A stretch of 64,000 nt of DNA from JALHVH01 sp963773685 (lineage in GTDB: Bacteria; Acidobacteriota; Aminicenantia; Aminicenantales; Saccharicenantaceae). A program made the translations under genes and the position numbers. This document shows positions 50,607 to 59,460 of the stretch, in pieces. The notes under the pieces were generated by a model that did no database searches, had not been told where the DNA came from, and was given only the letters and a program-made list of their open reading frames with translations. The stretch spans positions 558,001 through 622,000 of the forward strand of contig CAVZBY010000011.1 in the NCBI GenBank assembly GCA_963773685.1, given 5' to 3'. Positions within the stretch are counted from its first letter, which is position 1, and every line of letters starts with the position of its first letter.

Positions 50607-51750
50607 TCAGCGCAGACGTTCCATGCGGACGGCCCGTTTCAGGATGCGCTCCGGCACGACGTTCACGCCGATGCCGGGGCCTTCCGGAATGTCGATGAAC
50701 CCGTCCGGACGAAGGACAACGGGCGGTTCCACAATGTCCTCGTCGAAGTAATTGCTCGTTTCCGAGGTGTCGCCCGGCAGGGTGAACCCTTCGGCCGTCT
50801 GGAGGTGGATGTTGACCGCCCGGCCGATGCCCGTTTCGTCCATCCCGCCCGACCAGACATCGATGCCGCGCCCGGCGCAATAAGAGGCGATCCGCATCGA
50901 CTCCATCAGGCCGCCGACCCTTCCCTGCTTGACGTTGATGATGCGGCAGGCGCCGAGAGCGATGGCAGTCATCGCGTCCGCCAGGCTATGGATGGATTCG
51001 TCGAGGCAGATCGCCGTCTTCATCTCTTTCTGGATCGCCGCGTGCTGGTAGATGTCGTTGTAGGCGAGCGGCTGTTCGATCATCATCAGGTTGAAGGCGT
51101 CCAGCCGCTTGAGATGGCCGATATCGTCGAGCGAATAGTCGCCGTTGGCGTCCACCATGAGCCGGAGGTCCGGAAAGCGGTCCCGGACCGCCTCAACCCA
51201 GTCGATGTCCTGGCCCTTCTTGATCTTCATCTTGACGCGTTGATATCTCTTGGCGACAGCGTTCGCGACGGCGTCGAGGAGGGCGCCGCGCGTTTCCTTG
51301 AGCCCGATGCTCAGGCCGGACATGATCTTTTTCGCCGGCCGGCCGAGGAGCCGATGGAGAGGGACGGCCTGCTGCGTCGCGAGCATGTTGAGGAGGCCGT
51401 TCTCGATCGTCGCTTTGGCCATTCCGTGGCCGCGTACGTGCCGGAAGCGCGCCTCGAGCTCGCCGAGCGCGATCCCCGGCTCGATCAGGGGGAGAAGGAA
51501 GTCCTTGATGATGTGCCGGGCCGTGCCGTTCGTCTCGTAAAAGTAGAACGGATCCGGGTCGGAGACGCATTCGCTCCAGGCGACGACGCCCCCCGACTCG
51601 AGCCGCATGAGCATCGCCTCCTTGTCGGTCCAGACATAGACGCTCGTCCCGAACGGGCGCCACGAACGGCAGCCTGACGGTGACGAGGTCGATGCGGTCG
51701 ATCTTGGGGACGAGAAGCTTTTCGAGGGATGCCGTGGGCGAAGGGTTCAT
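50607..51750 (-). pseudogene. Enolase-superfamily (MenC/N-acylamino acid racemase-like) enzyme, frameshifted
   Basis: Joined over one frameshift the gene gives about 380 residues of the mandelate racemase/muconate lactonizing group. It has the catalytic KMKIKKGQD lysines, metal ligands in LMVDANGDYS, MMIEQPL and CLDESIH, and a late lysine in INVKQGRVGG. These best fit o-succinylbenzoate synthase / N-succinylamino acid racemase. The N-terminal capping part (KIDRIDLVTVRLPFVAP) and the rest (FGTSVYVWTDKEAMLMRLES) are in different frames; the break is at about 51652-51659, and 1144 nt is one base over a multiple of three. The start overlaps the upstream stop (ATGA). Confidence 0.72.
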
Positions 51751-52175
51751 TCCTCGCCCTTCTTTTCCTTTTTCGCCTTGCCGGCCTCGGGGGATCCCGT
51801 CGTATCAGCGGCCTTGCCGCCTTCCGGCGCCTTCGAAGGGGCCGCCTTCTTTTCCGGTTTCACCTTCTTTCCCTTGCCCTCTTCGGGACCTTTCTTGGCT
51901 TTTTCGCCTTTGCCGGCTTCCTGTTCTTTCCGGGGGGCGGCCGCCCTTTCCGCCTTTATCTTCGCCATTTCTTCCGTTCTCTTCTCGTTTTCGACGATCA
52001 GCCTCAGCCTGTTATTCGAGGCCTTGACGTCGGCCTTCAGCTTCCTGACGATAGGGTCCCTGTCGGCCTGGCGAGATTCGACGCCCTTCCCGGAAAGAAA
52101 AGACATCCGTTCCTGCAGATCATGTTCAAATTGGGCCGTTTGCCGTATGATCATCCGCTTCTTCTTTGATTCCAT
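51747..52175 (-). CDS. Lysine-rich, low-complexity hypothetical protein
   Basis: 142 residues. The first 75 are predicted helical, probably coiled coil (QTAQFEHDLQERMSFLSGKG, KLKADVKASNNRLRLIVENE). The rest is a Lys/Ala/Glu/Pro/Gly tail (KGKKVKPEKKAAPSKAPEGG) resembling histone-H1-like or nucleoid-binding tails. I do not recognise a family. The ATG at 52175 has GGAGAAGAGGAAA upstream. It is coupled to the enolase-superfamily gene by an ATGA overlap. A hydrophobic frame on the opposite strand is an artefact of this composition. Confidence 0.7.
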   Translation of the reverse strand: MESKKKRMIIRQTAQFEHDLQERMSFLSGKGVESRQADRDPIVRKLKADVKASNNRLRLIVENEKRTEEMAKIKAERAAAPRKEQEAGKGEKAKKGPEEGKGKKVKPEKKAAPSKAPEGGKAADTTGSPEAGKAKKEKKGEE

Positions 52176-52518
52176 TTTCCTCTTCTCCAAATATGGGAAT
52201 TTTTTCTCCGGCAGGTCTCAAGGCTTGCGGAGCCTTTTCTCCCCTGCCGGGAGAAAATCGTCATAGGTATTTATATCAGGGTTTTCGCCAAAAGGCCATG
52301 CCCCCGCCGTATTTCGATGGTACCCCCGCCTTGTCAACTCCCGTCCACTCTCGCAGGACAAATGCTGTTCGATCGGCCGGATCCTCCCGCAGGAGGTCTT
52401 TCAGGGGCGCCTCCCAGATACAGCCGCTCCGGAGGGGCCTGCCGGGAATATCTGATCAGCCTGGCATGAATCATGCATGATTTTTCATCGAGGCTGATTT
52501 TCGAAGAGGAGTGATCCC
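52176..52518. other. Intergenic region, no gene recognised
   Basis: About 340 bases between the lysine-rich gene and the ZIP remnant. Short open frames exist but have neither a ribosome-binding site nor family resemblance. The promoter of the lysine-rich gene must lie here. Confidence 0.4.
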
Positions 52519-52844
52519 ATGAATCTCCTGGCCGTCATTCTCATCGTTCCAAAGAACGGGGTCCCCGCCCACAAGGGCGCCCGCGATACGACTCAAGAAA
52601 CAGCCGATCGAAAGCGGATCGGAGCTCGTCGCGGACATCGTCCCGCCGCCATCCGATCGCACGAGGGCTTGACCGGAGGCCGGGCCGCCTGAAGCGTGGC
52701 TGAAGACTTAAGGAACCTGCACCCGGTCCTTCAGGCGCTCGTCTCGTCCCGGCGGCGGAACGGGGCGGCAACACGGATCTGGCGACCATGGGAGCGATGG
52801 CCGGTTTCGCCCTGATGATGGTCCTCGACGTCGCTTTCGGCTGA
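52519..52844 (+). pseudogene. Decayed ZIP-family metal transporter
   Basis: An ATG at 52519 with GAGGAG upstream opens MNLLAVILIV, like a first membrane helix. At the other end, 52770-52844 encodes GNTDLATMGAMAGFALMMVL followed by DVAFG and a stop, which matches the conserved last helix of ZIP zinc/iron transporters. The stretch between is too short and in different frames, so most of the gene is deleted. No functional product is expected. Confidence 0.5.
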
Positions 52845-52968
52845 CGGATCACACCGGTCCTGCTTGACTCCCCAATATCCGTTTCCCATAATGATGTCAG
52901 GCATTAGGATCCGGCAGGTCGGGCGGGAGGGGACCCGGCTCCTGCCCCCGCTCGAAGGGAGGAAAAGA

Positions 52969-54201
52969 ATGACCAAGCGTGCTTGCGTTTCCGTCCGGCT
53001 CTTCGGCCTCATGCTCCTCTTGTTCCCGAACGGCCTCGTTCCCCAGGGACAGATCATCCCCCACAACAAGGTCCTGGGCGTGGTCGCCTCGTTCAGCCAT
53101 TCGGAGTTCGTGGGAACCGACAAGATACGGCTCGATTTCCGCGCCCGGATCACCGTCAACGCCGACGGCCGGGTCCGCTACCGCTGGGTCCGCAGCGACG
53201 GGGGGATGGGAAGCCCGGAAGAGATCAACTTCACCGCCGCCGGCAGCATGGTCGTGAACACGTCCTGGACGATGGGCGTGGCCCACTCCGGAGACACGGT
53301 TTGGGAGGCCGTACGGATCCTCTATCCCAACGAGCTGGAATCCAACAAGGCGAGATGCACCGTACCCGCCACGGATTTCAAGATCGTCGGCGTCCTCAAC
53401 AGCGTCTCGCCCAACAGCTGGAAAGGCCCCTGCCCGGCGACCGTCCAGGCGACCAGTCAGATCGTGGCGACCGGGAAGGGAACGGCCCAGTATCGATGGA
53501 TCCGCAGCGACGGAGGAAAGACCCAACCGCGGGACCTCGTCTTCGAGGGCCCGGGAACCAAGACCGTGACGACGTCCTGGAAGCTTTCGAACCTCCAGGC
53601 CGACGTATCCGAGCGCCGTTGGATCGCGGTCGAGGTCCTTTATCCCAACCACATCCTTCCCTCGACCATGGGCAGTCTCAACCTGGCCACCGCCCCCATT
53701 CCGGGAGTGGCGGCTTTCGACCTCCTTTGCACGGAGATCGCGCGCAATCCGAACGCACCGATCAGGCTCGAGGTCAGCCTATCCGGTATGGGTGTCGACC
53801 TGGGCTACGATTGCTTCACGCCCTCGTACCGCACCCTTCAAAACTGGCACAAAGGAAAGGTCACGGTCCGGAATCTGTCCCCCAACCCCATCAAGCTCCG
53901 TGAACAAATGGAGAATTACGTCCAGACCAAGATGGATTTCCTGCTCCTGTTCCCCCGCAATAAGGAGGCCCTCAAAACGCAGCCTTCATGGCCGTATGTC
54001 TATAATGATCCCCACTGGGCATCCCTACCGCTCCGGTATCCCGATATGCTGGCGGGCCATGGGCAATTCGAGGACGCGATCGGGTACTGCCTCGAGGTGT
54101 ACGATAAGCACCCCGTCATTTACGTCGGGGCCATCTATCGGGACGAACCGAGCGACAATAGGATCATCAGCAATCTGGCAAAGTGGGAGACAAAGCTCTG
54201 A
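52969..54201 (+). CDS. Secreted protein with two homologous Ig-like modules
   Basis: 410 residues. A signal peptide covers about residues 1-32. Two modules of about 100 residues each contain a near-identical core (RVRYRWVRSDGGMGSPEEIN near 65 and TAQYRWIRSDGGKTQPRDLV near 165), each followed by a TSW strand, (V/A)VEVLYPN-like in the second. The C-terminal 170 residues are unassigned and end in IGYCLEVYDKHPVIYVGAIY. I do not recognise a named family. The start has an excellent GAAGGGAGGAAAAGA-ATG context. Confidence 0.72.
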   Translation: MTKRACVSVRLFGLMLLLFPNGLVPQGQIIPHNKVLGVVASFSHSEFVGTDKIRLDFRARITVNADGRVRYRWVRSDGGMGSPEEINFTAAGSMVVNTSWTMGVAHSGDTVWEAVRILYPNELESNKARCTVPATDFKIVGVLNSVSPNSWKGPCPATVQATSQIVATGKGTAQYRWIRSDGGKTQPRDLVFEGPGTKTVTTSWKLSNLQADVSERRWIAVEVLYPNHILPSTMGSLNLATAPIPGVAAFDLLCTEIARNPNAPIRLEVSLSGMGVDLGYDCFTPSYRTLQNWHKGKVTVRNLSPNPIKLREQMENYVQTKMDFLLLFPRNKEALKTQPSWPYVYNDPHWASLPLRYPDMLAGHGQFEDAIGYCLEVYDKHPVIYVGAIYRDEPSDNRIISNLAKWETKL

Positions 54202-54204
54202 ACA

Positions 54205-54234
54205 TTGACGCCGAACCGCGGTCGGAAATATAGT
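54205..54234 (+). promoter_or_regulatory. Promoter of the redoxin gene
   Basis: TTGACG (54205-54210), 18 bases, TATAGT (54229-54234). The predicted leader is about 20 nt with GAAGGAGAG, leading to the ATG at 54261. Confidence 0.55.
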
Positions 54235-54260
54235 ATCGGCATACCGAGAAGGAGAGAACC

Positions 54261-54977
54261 ATGAAGAGAACCGCTTTCTTCGCCGCTATCGCGCTGGCCC
54301 TTGCCTGCGGGCTCGCGACCGCCCAGGACGTCGAGATCAAGCCCGTGATCGTCGGCCAGCCCATGCCGGACTTCACCCTTCCCGCCTTTCAGGGCGGGAC
54401 CGTGACCCTTTCGGCCCTCAAGGGGAAGAACGTCATGATCATTTTCCCCAGGGGCTATGCCGCCGAGAACCACTGGTGCACGATCTGCAACTACAAGTAC
54501 GCCGAGCTCGTCGAGCTCGAGAAGACCCGGGAGTTCCGGAAGAAATACAACGTCGAAGTCCTCGTCGTCTTTCCCTACGGCCCGGACGTCGTCAAGGCCT
54601 GGGTCGACGCCCTGCCCGAACAGCTGGACACGATCAAGGAGCGGAAATATCCCGCCGACCCGACCAAGCTCGATGAGAAAGGCCGGAAATCCATGGACCG
54701 CTACCGCCAGCTCTTCCCCCTCGACCTCGCCTTCAAGAAGGGCGAAGTGCCGATCCCCTTCCCCATTCTCATCGACGCGGACCGGAAGCTGTCGAAGGGC
54801 CTCGGGCTCTTCATGACGGAATGGGGGGGCGGCAAGGTCGATCAGAACATCCCGAGCGTCTACATCCTGGATGCCCGCGGGTCGCTCCAGTTCAAGTACC
54901 TCGGCCAGAACACCCTGGACCGGCCGGAGTACGATTATCTGTTCAAGGTCCTGGATGTCCTGAACGGGGCTTTGTGA
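54261..54977 (+). CDS. Secreted thioredoxin-fold peroxiredoxin/redoxin (AhpC/TSA)
   Basis: 238 residues. Signal peptide to about residue 22 (MKRTAFFAAIALALACGLAT), then an AhpC/TSA fold (VGQPMPDFTLPAFQGGTVTL, KGKNVMIIFPRG). The redox motif is HWCTICNYKYAELVELEKTR, a CxxC pair. Insertions around residues 95-165 (RKYPADPTKLDEKGRKSMDR) make it longer than typical AhpC. It is probably a periplasmic thiol peroxidase or disulfide reductase. Confidence 0.82.
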   Translation: MKRTAFFAAIALALACGLATAQDVEIKPVIVGQPMPDFTLPAFQGGTVTLSALKGKNVMIIFPRGYAAENHWCTICNYKYAELVELEKTREFRKKYNVEVLVVFPYGPDVVKAWVDALPEQLDTIKERKYPADPTKLDEKGRKSMDRYRQLFPLDLAFKKGEVPIPFPILIDADRKLSKGLGLFMTEWGGGKVDQNIPSVYILDARGSLQFKYLGQNTLDRPEYDYLFKVLDVLNGAL

Positions 54978-54998
54978 GGCCCCTCTCGGGGATCCCGG

Positions 54999-55283
54999 TC
55001 AGCCTCCGATAACGACCGCCCAGGGGCGCACCGACCATTCCATGATCAGGCCGGCCCTGACATAAGGGTCGTTCCGCGCGAAGTCCTCGACTACCGCACG
55101 GCTCGCGGCTTTGAAGACGAGGATCGCCGTGTCGGCCGGGTCGGCCAGCGCCCCGCCCATGAAAAGCTCGCCCCGGGCGCGGAAGGCCTCGGCATAGGAC
55201 AAGTGCTCGGAGCGGAAAGGCGCCCGCTTTTCCACATAATTGTCTACGGTCTTGTAGATGAGCATGTAATACCCGGTGTTCAT
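54999..55283 (-). CDS. YciI-like protein
   Basis: 94 residues with the ferredoxin-like fold of the YciI family: YYMLIYKTVDNYVEKRAPFR, then RSEHLSYAEAFRARGELFMG and RNDPYVRAGLIMEWSVRPW. The family has conserved His and Asp that suggest catalysis, but no reaction is firmly known. The ATG overlaps the stop of the PLP-enzyme gene, so the two are translationally coupled. Confidence 0.86.
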   Translation of the reverse strand: MNTGYYMLIYKTVDNYVEKRAPFRSEHLSYAEAFRARGELFMGGALADPADTAILVFKAASRAVVEDFARNDPYVRAGLIMEWSVRPWAVVIGG

Positions 55284-56659
55284 CCTGTTCCCCTAAAGGC
55301 TTTCATCTTCCCGTCGATATCGGCGACTCTCTCCTGGTGTCCGGCCCACCACGGCGGGTCGCGCTGGGCGTCGAGCTCTTCGACCGTTTTCCCCTGCTGT
55401 TCGACCCACGTGTAATATTTCAGATTGTGCCAGCGCTCGCGCGCTTCTCGGGTTCCCTCGAGGATCCAATCCGTGCGCTGGTCCCGGAAGATATGGGCGC
55501 GGGCGGTCGCTTCGGCTTCATCCATCCGGCCATGGATTCGCGTCATATCGGCCATGACAGAGCGGTAGCGCCCGATATCGTCGGTGCAAACCGTCACGAT
55601 CGTATCGTCCCTGCCGAAGCGGTAGAATTTCGCCGTCTTGATGGCCCCGAGAAGGTTGCACACGCCGCTGATCCCGAAGACGGCCGCCATGCGTTCGACC
55701 GACTCCCGGGGGACGCCGAACCGCCCGGTCAGGACGGCCCAGCCCGGCTCTTCCGTGAGCAGCTGCAGCCCCTTCTTGCATTCGAGATCGTCGAGGCACA
55801 TGAGCGCGTCCATGTTCATGACATTGTGGATCCAGGTGACGTGCTTGTCGCCGATGCCCTGGATGTCGTGGGCGCCGTAGCCGTTGTTGAAGAGCGTCGG
55901 GCACTGGACCGGTTCGAGCCCGACGATCCTGTGATCGGGCCATACCTGCTTCAGCCGGTCCCCCGCGGCGATCGTCCCGGCGCTGCCCATCGCCGAGCAA
56001 AAGGCCGCGATCCTTCCGTTGCCGATGCCGCGCTTCTCGAGGAGGCCCGCGAGCTCGACGATCGTATTGCCCGTGACGTGGTAGTGGAAGCGATAATTGC
56101 CCATCACCTCGAACTGGTTGAGGACGCGCACGCCGGGGTCCCGGCCGAGCCGCCGGGTTTCATCATAGATCTCCTTGACGTTGCTCTCCGAGCCGGCGGT
56201 CTTGATGACCTCCGCGCCGTAGGATTCGATGAGCCGGAAGCGCTCCGGACTCATCCCCTGCGGGAGGACGACGGTCGATCTCACCCCGACGCGTCCCCCG
56301 ACCCAGGCTCCTCCGATGCCGTAATTCCCCGTGCTGGGCCAGACGACACGATGCCGCGCCGGATCGAGGCGGCCGTCCAGGATCATCTCCGCCAGGACCG
56401 CGTAGGCCGCGCCGACCTTATGCGACCCCGTCGGAAAATCCCTGCTGGTGATGACGACGATATTGGAGTCCACTCCTGTCAGTTCCCTGGGGATAACGAG
56501 ATACTGGGTCTCTCCGTTCTCGTCACGCCAATTGATGTTGAACAGATTGACGGGGTCGAGCGGGTCCTTCGTCTTCATGGCGATCGCCCGCCGACGCGTC
56601 GAAGGGTCGATCGTCTCCGGGTGAAGCATCTCCTCAAAGGTGGGTCCGAGAAACGCCAT
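55280..56659 (-). CDS. PLP-dependent enzyme, fold type II (cysteine synthase/threonine synthase-like)
   Basis: 459 residues. The PLP lysine lies in FPTGSHKVGAAYAVLAEM and the phosphate loop is around SAMGSAGTIAAGDRLKQVW. WPSTGNYGIGGAWVGGRVGV and VVLPQGMSPERFRLIESYGA are conserved type II blocks. It is longer than CysK (about 310) and has an extra C-terminal 100 residues, as in uncharacterised pyridoxal-dependent beta-family proteins. The substrate is unknown. AAGGAG precedes the ATG. Confidence 0.84.
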   Translation of the reverse strand: MAFLGPTFEEMLHPETIDPSTRRRAIAMKTKDPLDPVNLFNINWRDENGETQYLVIPRELTGVDSNIVVITSRDFPTGSHKVGAAYAVLAEMILDGRLDPARHRVVWPSTGNYGIGGAWVGGRVGVRSTVVLPQGMSPERFRLIESYGAEVIKTAGSESNVKEIYDETRRLGRDPGVRVLNQFEVMGNYRFHYHVTGNTIVELAGLLEKRGIGNGRIAAFCSAMGSAGTIAAGDRLKQVWPDHRIVGLEPVQCPTLFNNGYGAHDIQGIGDKHVTWIHNVMNMDALMCLDDLECKKGLQLLTEEPGWAVLTGRFGVPRESVERMAAVFGISGVCNLLGAIKTAKFYRFGRDDTIVTVCTDDIGRYRSVMADMTRIHGRMDEAEATARAHIFRDQRTDWILEGTREARERWHNLKYYTWVEQQGKTVEELDAQRDPPWWAGHQERVADIDGKMKAFRGTG

Positions 56660-56720
56660 CGGCCGGCTCCTTTCGTCCGGGGAAAACTATATCCGAACGG
56701 CGGCCCGTTTCCAAGGCCGG

Positions 56721-57419
56721 CTACCTGGTCTTCTCCCAGATGACGTTCTTATAGGACACGACCGGATACGCGCAGGGCTTGGTCGATCCGTCGAATTCTT
56801 CGCGAAATCCCTTTCCTATCCCGTCGCAGGCGCCGGTCACCATGTCGAGGAACTCCTTGATGAGGATGTACTTCCCCTTATCGGGCGGAGCCGCGTTCGT
56901 GGGCGAGGGACGGCCCTCATAGACAAAGACCTTCCCGCCCCGAAAATCGAATTCCTCGACCTTGTCGGTCACGTCCGCCCGGCGGTAGCCCCGTTCCCTC
57001 TTATCGAGCCTGGCCAATTCCTCATCGGTGACCACGTACAAAATGCCGTTGATCCGTCCTCCCCCCTTGGGATGAATATTCAGCTCCGCGGCTCCTGTGA
57101 CGGGAACACGCTCTGCACCGCTCATGAGGAACACATCGATCTTCGGGCGGCCCGCGGCTATCGCCTCGGGATCGTTGAACGGCCGGACGCAAGTCCATTC
57201 CCTCTCATATCCCGTTAAATGGACCTGATGTATGGGCCCCTCATACTTGTGCCCCAGTGTCTGCTCCAGGCTCTGCAGGGACATCAGCGAGCCGTAGGCG
57301 ATCATTCCCGATGAACCCGTGGGGATTTCCATAACGCTCCTTTCTATCGAGGCGGCCCCGGGCATTGAGGACAAAAACAGGATCAGGTAAGAAAACGATA
57401 GGCCAGTCAGCATATCCAT
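56721..57419 (-). CDS. Gamma-glutamylcyclotransferase-like protein with signal peptide
   Basis: 232 residues. The N-terminal hydrophobic segment (LTGLSFSYLILFLSSMPGAA) is followed by a GGCT fold: MIAYGSLMSLQSLEQTLG (substrate loop) and DEELARLDKRERGYRRADV, with the catalytic Glu in RERGY. The family makes 5-oxoproline from gamma-glutamyl compounds in the cytoplasm; a secretion signal is unusual. The ATG at 57419 has GGGGGTG upstream. Confidence 0.75.
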   Translation of the reverse strand: MDMLTGLSFSYLILFLSSMPGAASIERSVMEIPTGSSGMIAYGSLMSLQSLEQTLGHKYEGPIHQVHLTGYEREWTCVRPFNDPEAIAAGRPKIDVFLMSGAERVPVTGAAELNIHPKGGGRINGILYVVTDEELARLDKRERGYRRADVTDKVEEFDFRGGKVFVYEGRPSPTNAAPPDKGKYILIKEFLDMVTGACDGIGKGFREEFDGSTKPCAYPVVSYKNVIWEKTR

Positions 57420-57695
57420 ACGACACCCCCTATTTCGACGCACGGAGATTCCCCGACATTCACGCTCGGGCCAACCCTTCCCCTACTCAATCATAATACG
57501 GGTGTCAAGGCGGGCGCCAGAAGTTTCCTGTTTCCCGGGAATCCGTCTCTATTCATGGGAATCCAAGAAGCCACTTAATAGAGGTCCGTTCCTCCCTGCC
57601 TCCTGAGGCCTGGCAGGGGCGGAGCCCGCCGGCCTGGCATATAAAGTGCATATAGCCGAAGTAGGCTCGTATGGGTCTGTCCTTGAGGAGGATGA

Positions 57696-58376
57696 ATGAA
57701 AAGCAAGCTGGTTTCTCTGACCGCCCTGGGGGCGCTGATCGCCCCTCTCCTATTTGCGGCCTGTGCCAAGGCCCCTTCTGCCGCCGATCCCAAAGGCGAG
57801 GCGGCAGCCACGGAGTATATGGGCTCCAAATTGACCCCTGTCGGCCAGCAGAGAAACAACGCGCTCAAGGGCACTCAGAATATCGACGGGGCGACCTATA
57901 AGCTAACCGTCGACGGCCTGGTGGACAATCCCCTGAGCTTGAGCTACGCCGATCTGCAGGCCTATCCCCAGATATCCCAGCTCATGGACCTCAATTGTGT
58001 CGAGGGCTGGAATTTCAAGGCGAAATGGACCGGACCGGCCCTGAAAGATATCTTTGCGGATGCCAAGGTCAGGCCGGAAGCCAAGATCGCCATCTTCCAC
58101 ACGGCCGACGTGCCCGAGGGATACGGTTCGCTGGACTTGAGCTACCTTTCCGAGAAGAACATCATCATCGCCTTGAAAAACAATGACGTCATCCTGCCGC
58201 CGGATCGGGGGTTCCCGTTCCAGGTCGTCGCGATGGGCAAGTTCGGCTACAAGTGGGCCAAGTGGGTGACCCGCATCGAGCTGTCTTCCGACACCACGTT
58301 CCGGGGCTATTGGGAGAGCCGCGGCTACAACAATCGTGCGGACGTGGGCGGCCCACCGTTCGAGACGGGACGATAG
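57696..58376 (+). CDS. Molybdopterin-binding oxidoreductase lipoprotein (SUOX fold)
   Basis: 226 residues. A lipobox (LLFAAC) precedes a sulfite-oxidase-type molybdopterin domain: YKLTVDGLVDNPLSLSYADL, then LMDLNCVEGWNFKAKWTG with the candidate Mo-ligand Cys and FPFQVVAMGKFGYKWAKWVT. It lacks the dimerisation domain of full sulfite oxidases. A periplasmic reductase or dehydrogenase is likely; the substrate is unknown. GAGGAGGATGA precedes the ATG. Confidence 0.82.
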   Translation: MKSKLVSLTALGALIAPLLFAACAKAPSAADPKGEAAATEYMGSKLTPVGQQRNNALKGTQNIDGATYKLTVDGLVDNPLSLSYADLQAYPQISQLMDLNCVEGWNFKAKWTGPALKDIFADAKVRPEAKIAIFHTADVPEGYGSLDLSYLSEKNIIIALKNNDVILPPDRGFPFQVVAMGKFGYKWAKWVTRIELSSDTTFRGYWESRGYNNRADVGGPPFETGR

Positions 58377-58387
58377 CCGGGCTTCGA

Positions 58388-59023
58388 CTACTTGAGCTCC
58401 GGGATCCGGCGCGTCAATTCCGCCCAGTCGTTTCCGATGGCCGCCCGGATAAGCTCGAGGGCTCCGGCGAAGGCGGGCCCGGGCAAAGCCTGCCGCCATA
58501 TCCTGGTCATGTTCTCGCGGTCGTTGTTTCCAAGGAGCGGATAGATCCAATTGACGACCTCGGGGAAACGATCCTGGGGAACCTTCTGGGCCATATTCCC
58601 CAGGATGGCCCACTGGTCAGGAAGCGACACGCGTTCATTGAATATCCGATAAAGATGCGCTTCTTCCTTGTTCAGGTGGATAGCCAAATGGAAGTTGAAA
58701 GCTGCGGTCGCGCGCGTCGTCATGATGGGATCGGACTCCGCAACGGCTTTGTGGAGCGCCGTGAACGACGTATCGAGACCGCGATGATCCCGCTCATACG
58801 CTTCGGCCACCAGCGGGGCGACTCGTTCAAGCGCCGGGAAAACGAACTCCTCCTCTCCCTTGGCGTGCCAGACAAGGATCTCGTTGAAGAAAGAATGGCG
58901 ATCCGAGACGAAGCCCAAGCCAGCGCGCCCGCGAGCCGCTTCGGTCGCGGACGCATCCATCGCCGCCAAATCCTTGCGGAACGCATTATGGAACGCCCGA
59001 ATGGCATTAAGGGGAACGGTCAT
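58388..59023 (-). CDS. Hemerythrin HHE domain protein
   Basis: 211 residues. The di-iron ligands are visible as FHNAFRKDL, EILVWHAKGEEEFVFPALER, YERDHRGLD and NFHLAIHLNKEEAHLYRIFN. HHE proteins bind O2, NO or iron, or act in iron-sulfur repair. The ATG at 59023 has GTAAGGAGAG upstream. It converges on the molybdopterin lipoprotein gene with 11 bases between. Confidence 0.86.
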   Translation of the reverse strand: MTVPLNAIRAFHNAFRKDLAAMDASATEAARGRAGLGFVSDRHSFFNEILVWHAKGEEEFVFPALERVAPLVAEAYERDHRGLDTSFTALHKAVAESDPIMTTRATAAFNFHLAIHLNKEEAHLYRIFNERVSLPDQWAILGNMAQKVPQDRFPEVVNWIYPLLGNNDRENMTRIWRQALPGPAFAGALELIRAAIGNDWAELTRRIPELK

Positions 59024-59250
59024 GTTACTCTCCTTACAGACGACGCTCATGCTGAAGGGGCTATCCAACCCCCTCTATAGGACATGTTTTGCACGAATCA
59101 TGCCAAGCGCAAGAGGCCGTCCACGTCACGGCCTCAAGGGACGGACAGATGGGAATCCCTTAGGGCATGGTCTCGGATTCCTATGGATGCGGACGGATCT
59201 CCGGGAAAGAGGAAGAACTTAGGCTCGCGTCCGTGGAAGTGTGCCGGCCT
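59024..59250. other. Intergenic region, no gene recognised
   Basis: About 230 bases upstream of the hemerythrin gene, ending where a serine-hydrolase remnant begins on the same strand. It should contain the hemerythrin promoter. I see no other gene. Confidence 0.4.
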
Positions 59251-59394
59251 CTAGTTCAGGAGCATCCGGTCCACGACGGCCTGGGTCCGTTTGCAGAAGG
59301 AACTGGTTTCGTTCACCATGATGACGGAGCCGAGGCCCCGCTCGAGATAGATCCTCATTTCGCTGTGGTATCCCCCGCCGCCGTCTCCCTAAAA
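59251..59394 (-). pseudogene. C-terminal remnant of a beta-lactamase-family serine hydrolase
   Basis: About 46 codons end at a TAG (59251-59253) and read GDGGGGYHSEMRIYLERGLG, then SVIMVNETSSF and KRTQAVVDRML. This is the characteristic last part of class C beta-lactamase-like hydrolases (the HxG-type motif appears as GDGGGG). A stop codon lies directly upstream in frame and no N-terminal part is found, so the gene is truncated. Confidence 0.6.
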
Positions 59395-59400
59395 ATGCGG

Positions 59401-59429
59401 TTGCTTCCCTCGCCCCACTGCCTTACAAT
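59401..59429 (+). promoter_or_regulatory. Predicted promoter of the small membrane protein gene
   Basis: TTGCTT (59401-59406), 17 bases, TACAAT (59424-59429). The predicted leader of about 25 nt contains GGGAGGTGATGG before the ATG at 59461. Confidence 0.5.
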
Positions 59430-59460
59430 GATGTGGGGAATTCATCGGGAGGTGATGGAA

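Noticed and set aside
51729..52169. Hydrophobic plus-strand frame opposite the lysine-rich gene
   Set aside because: Its Phe/Leu-rich content is the complement of the Lys/Glu-rich minus-strand gene, which has a good ribosome-binding site and an ATGA overlap with its neighbour.
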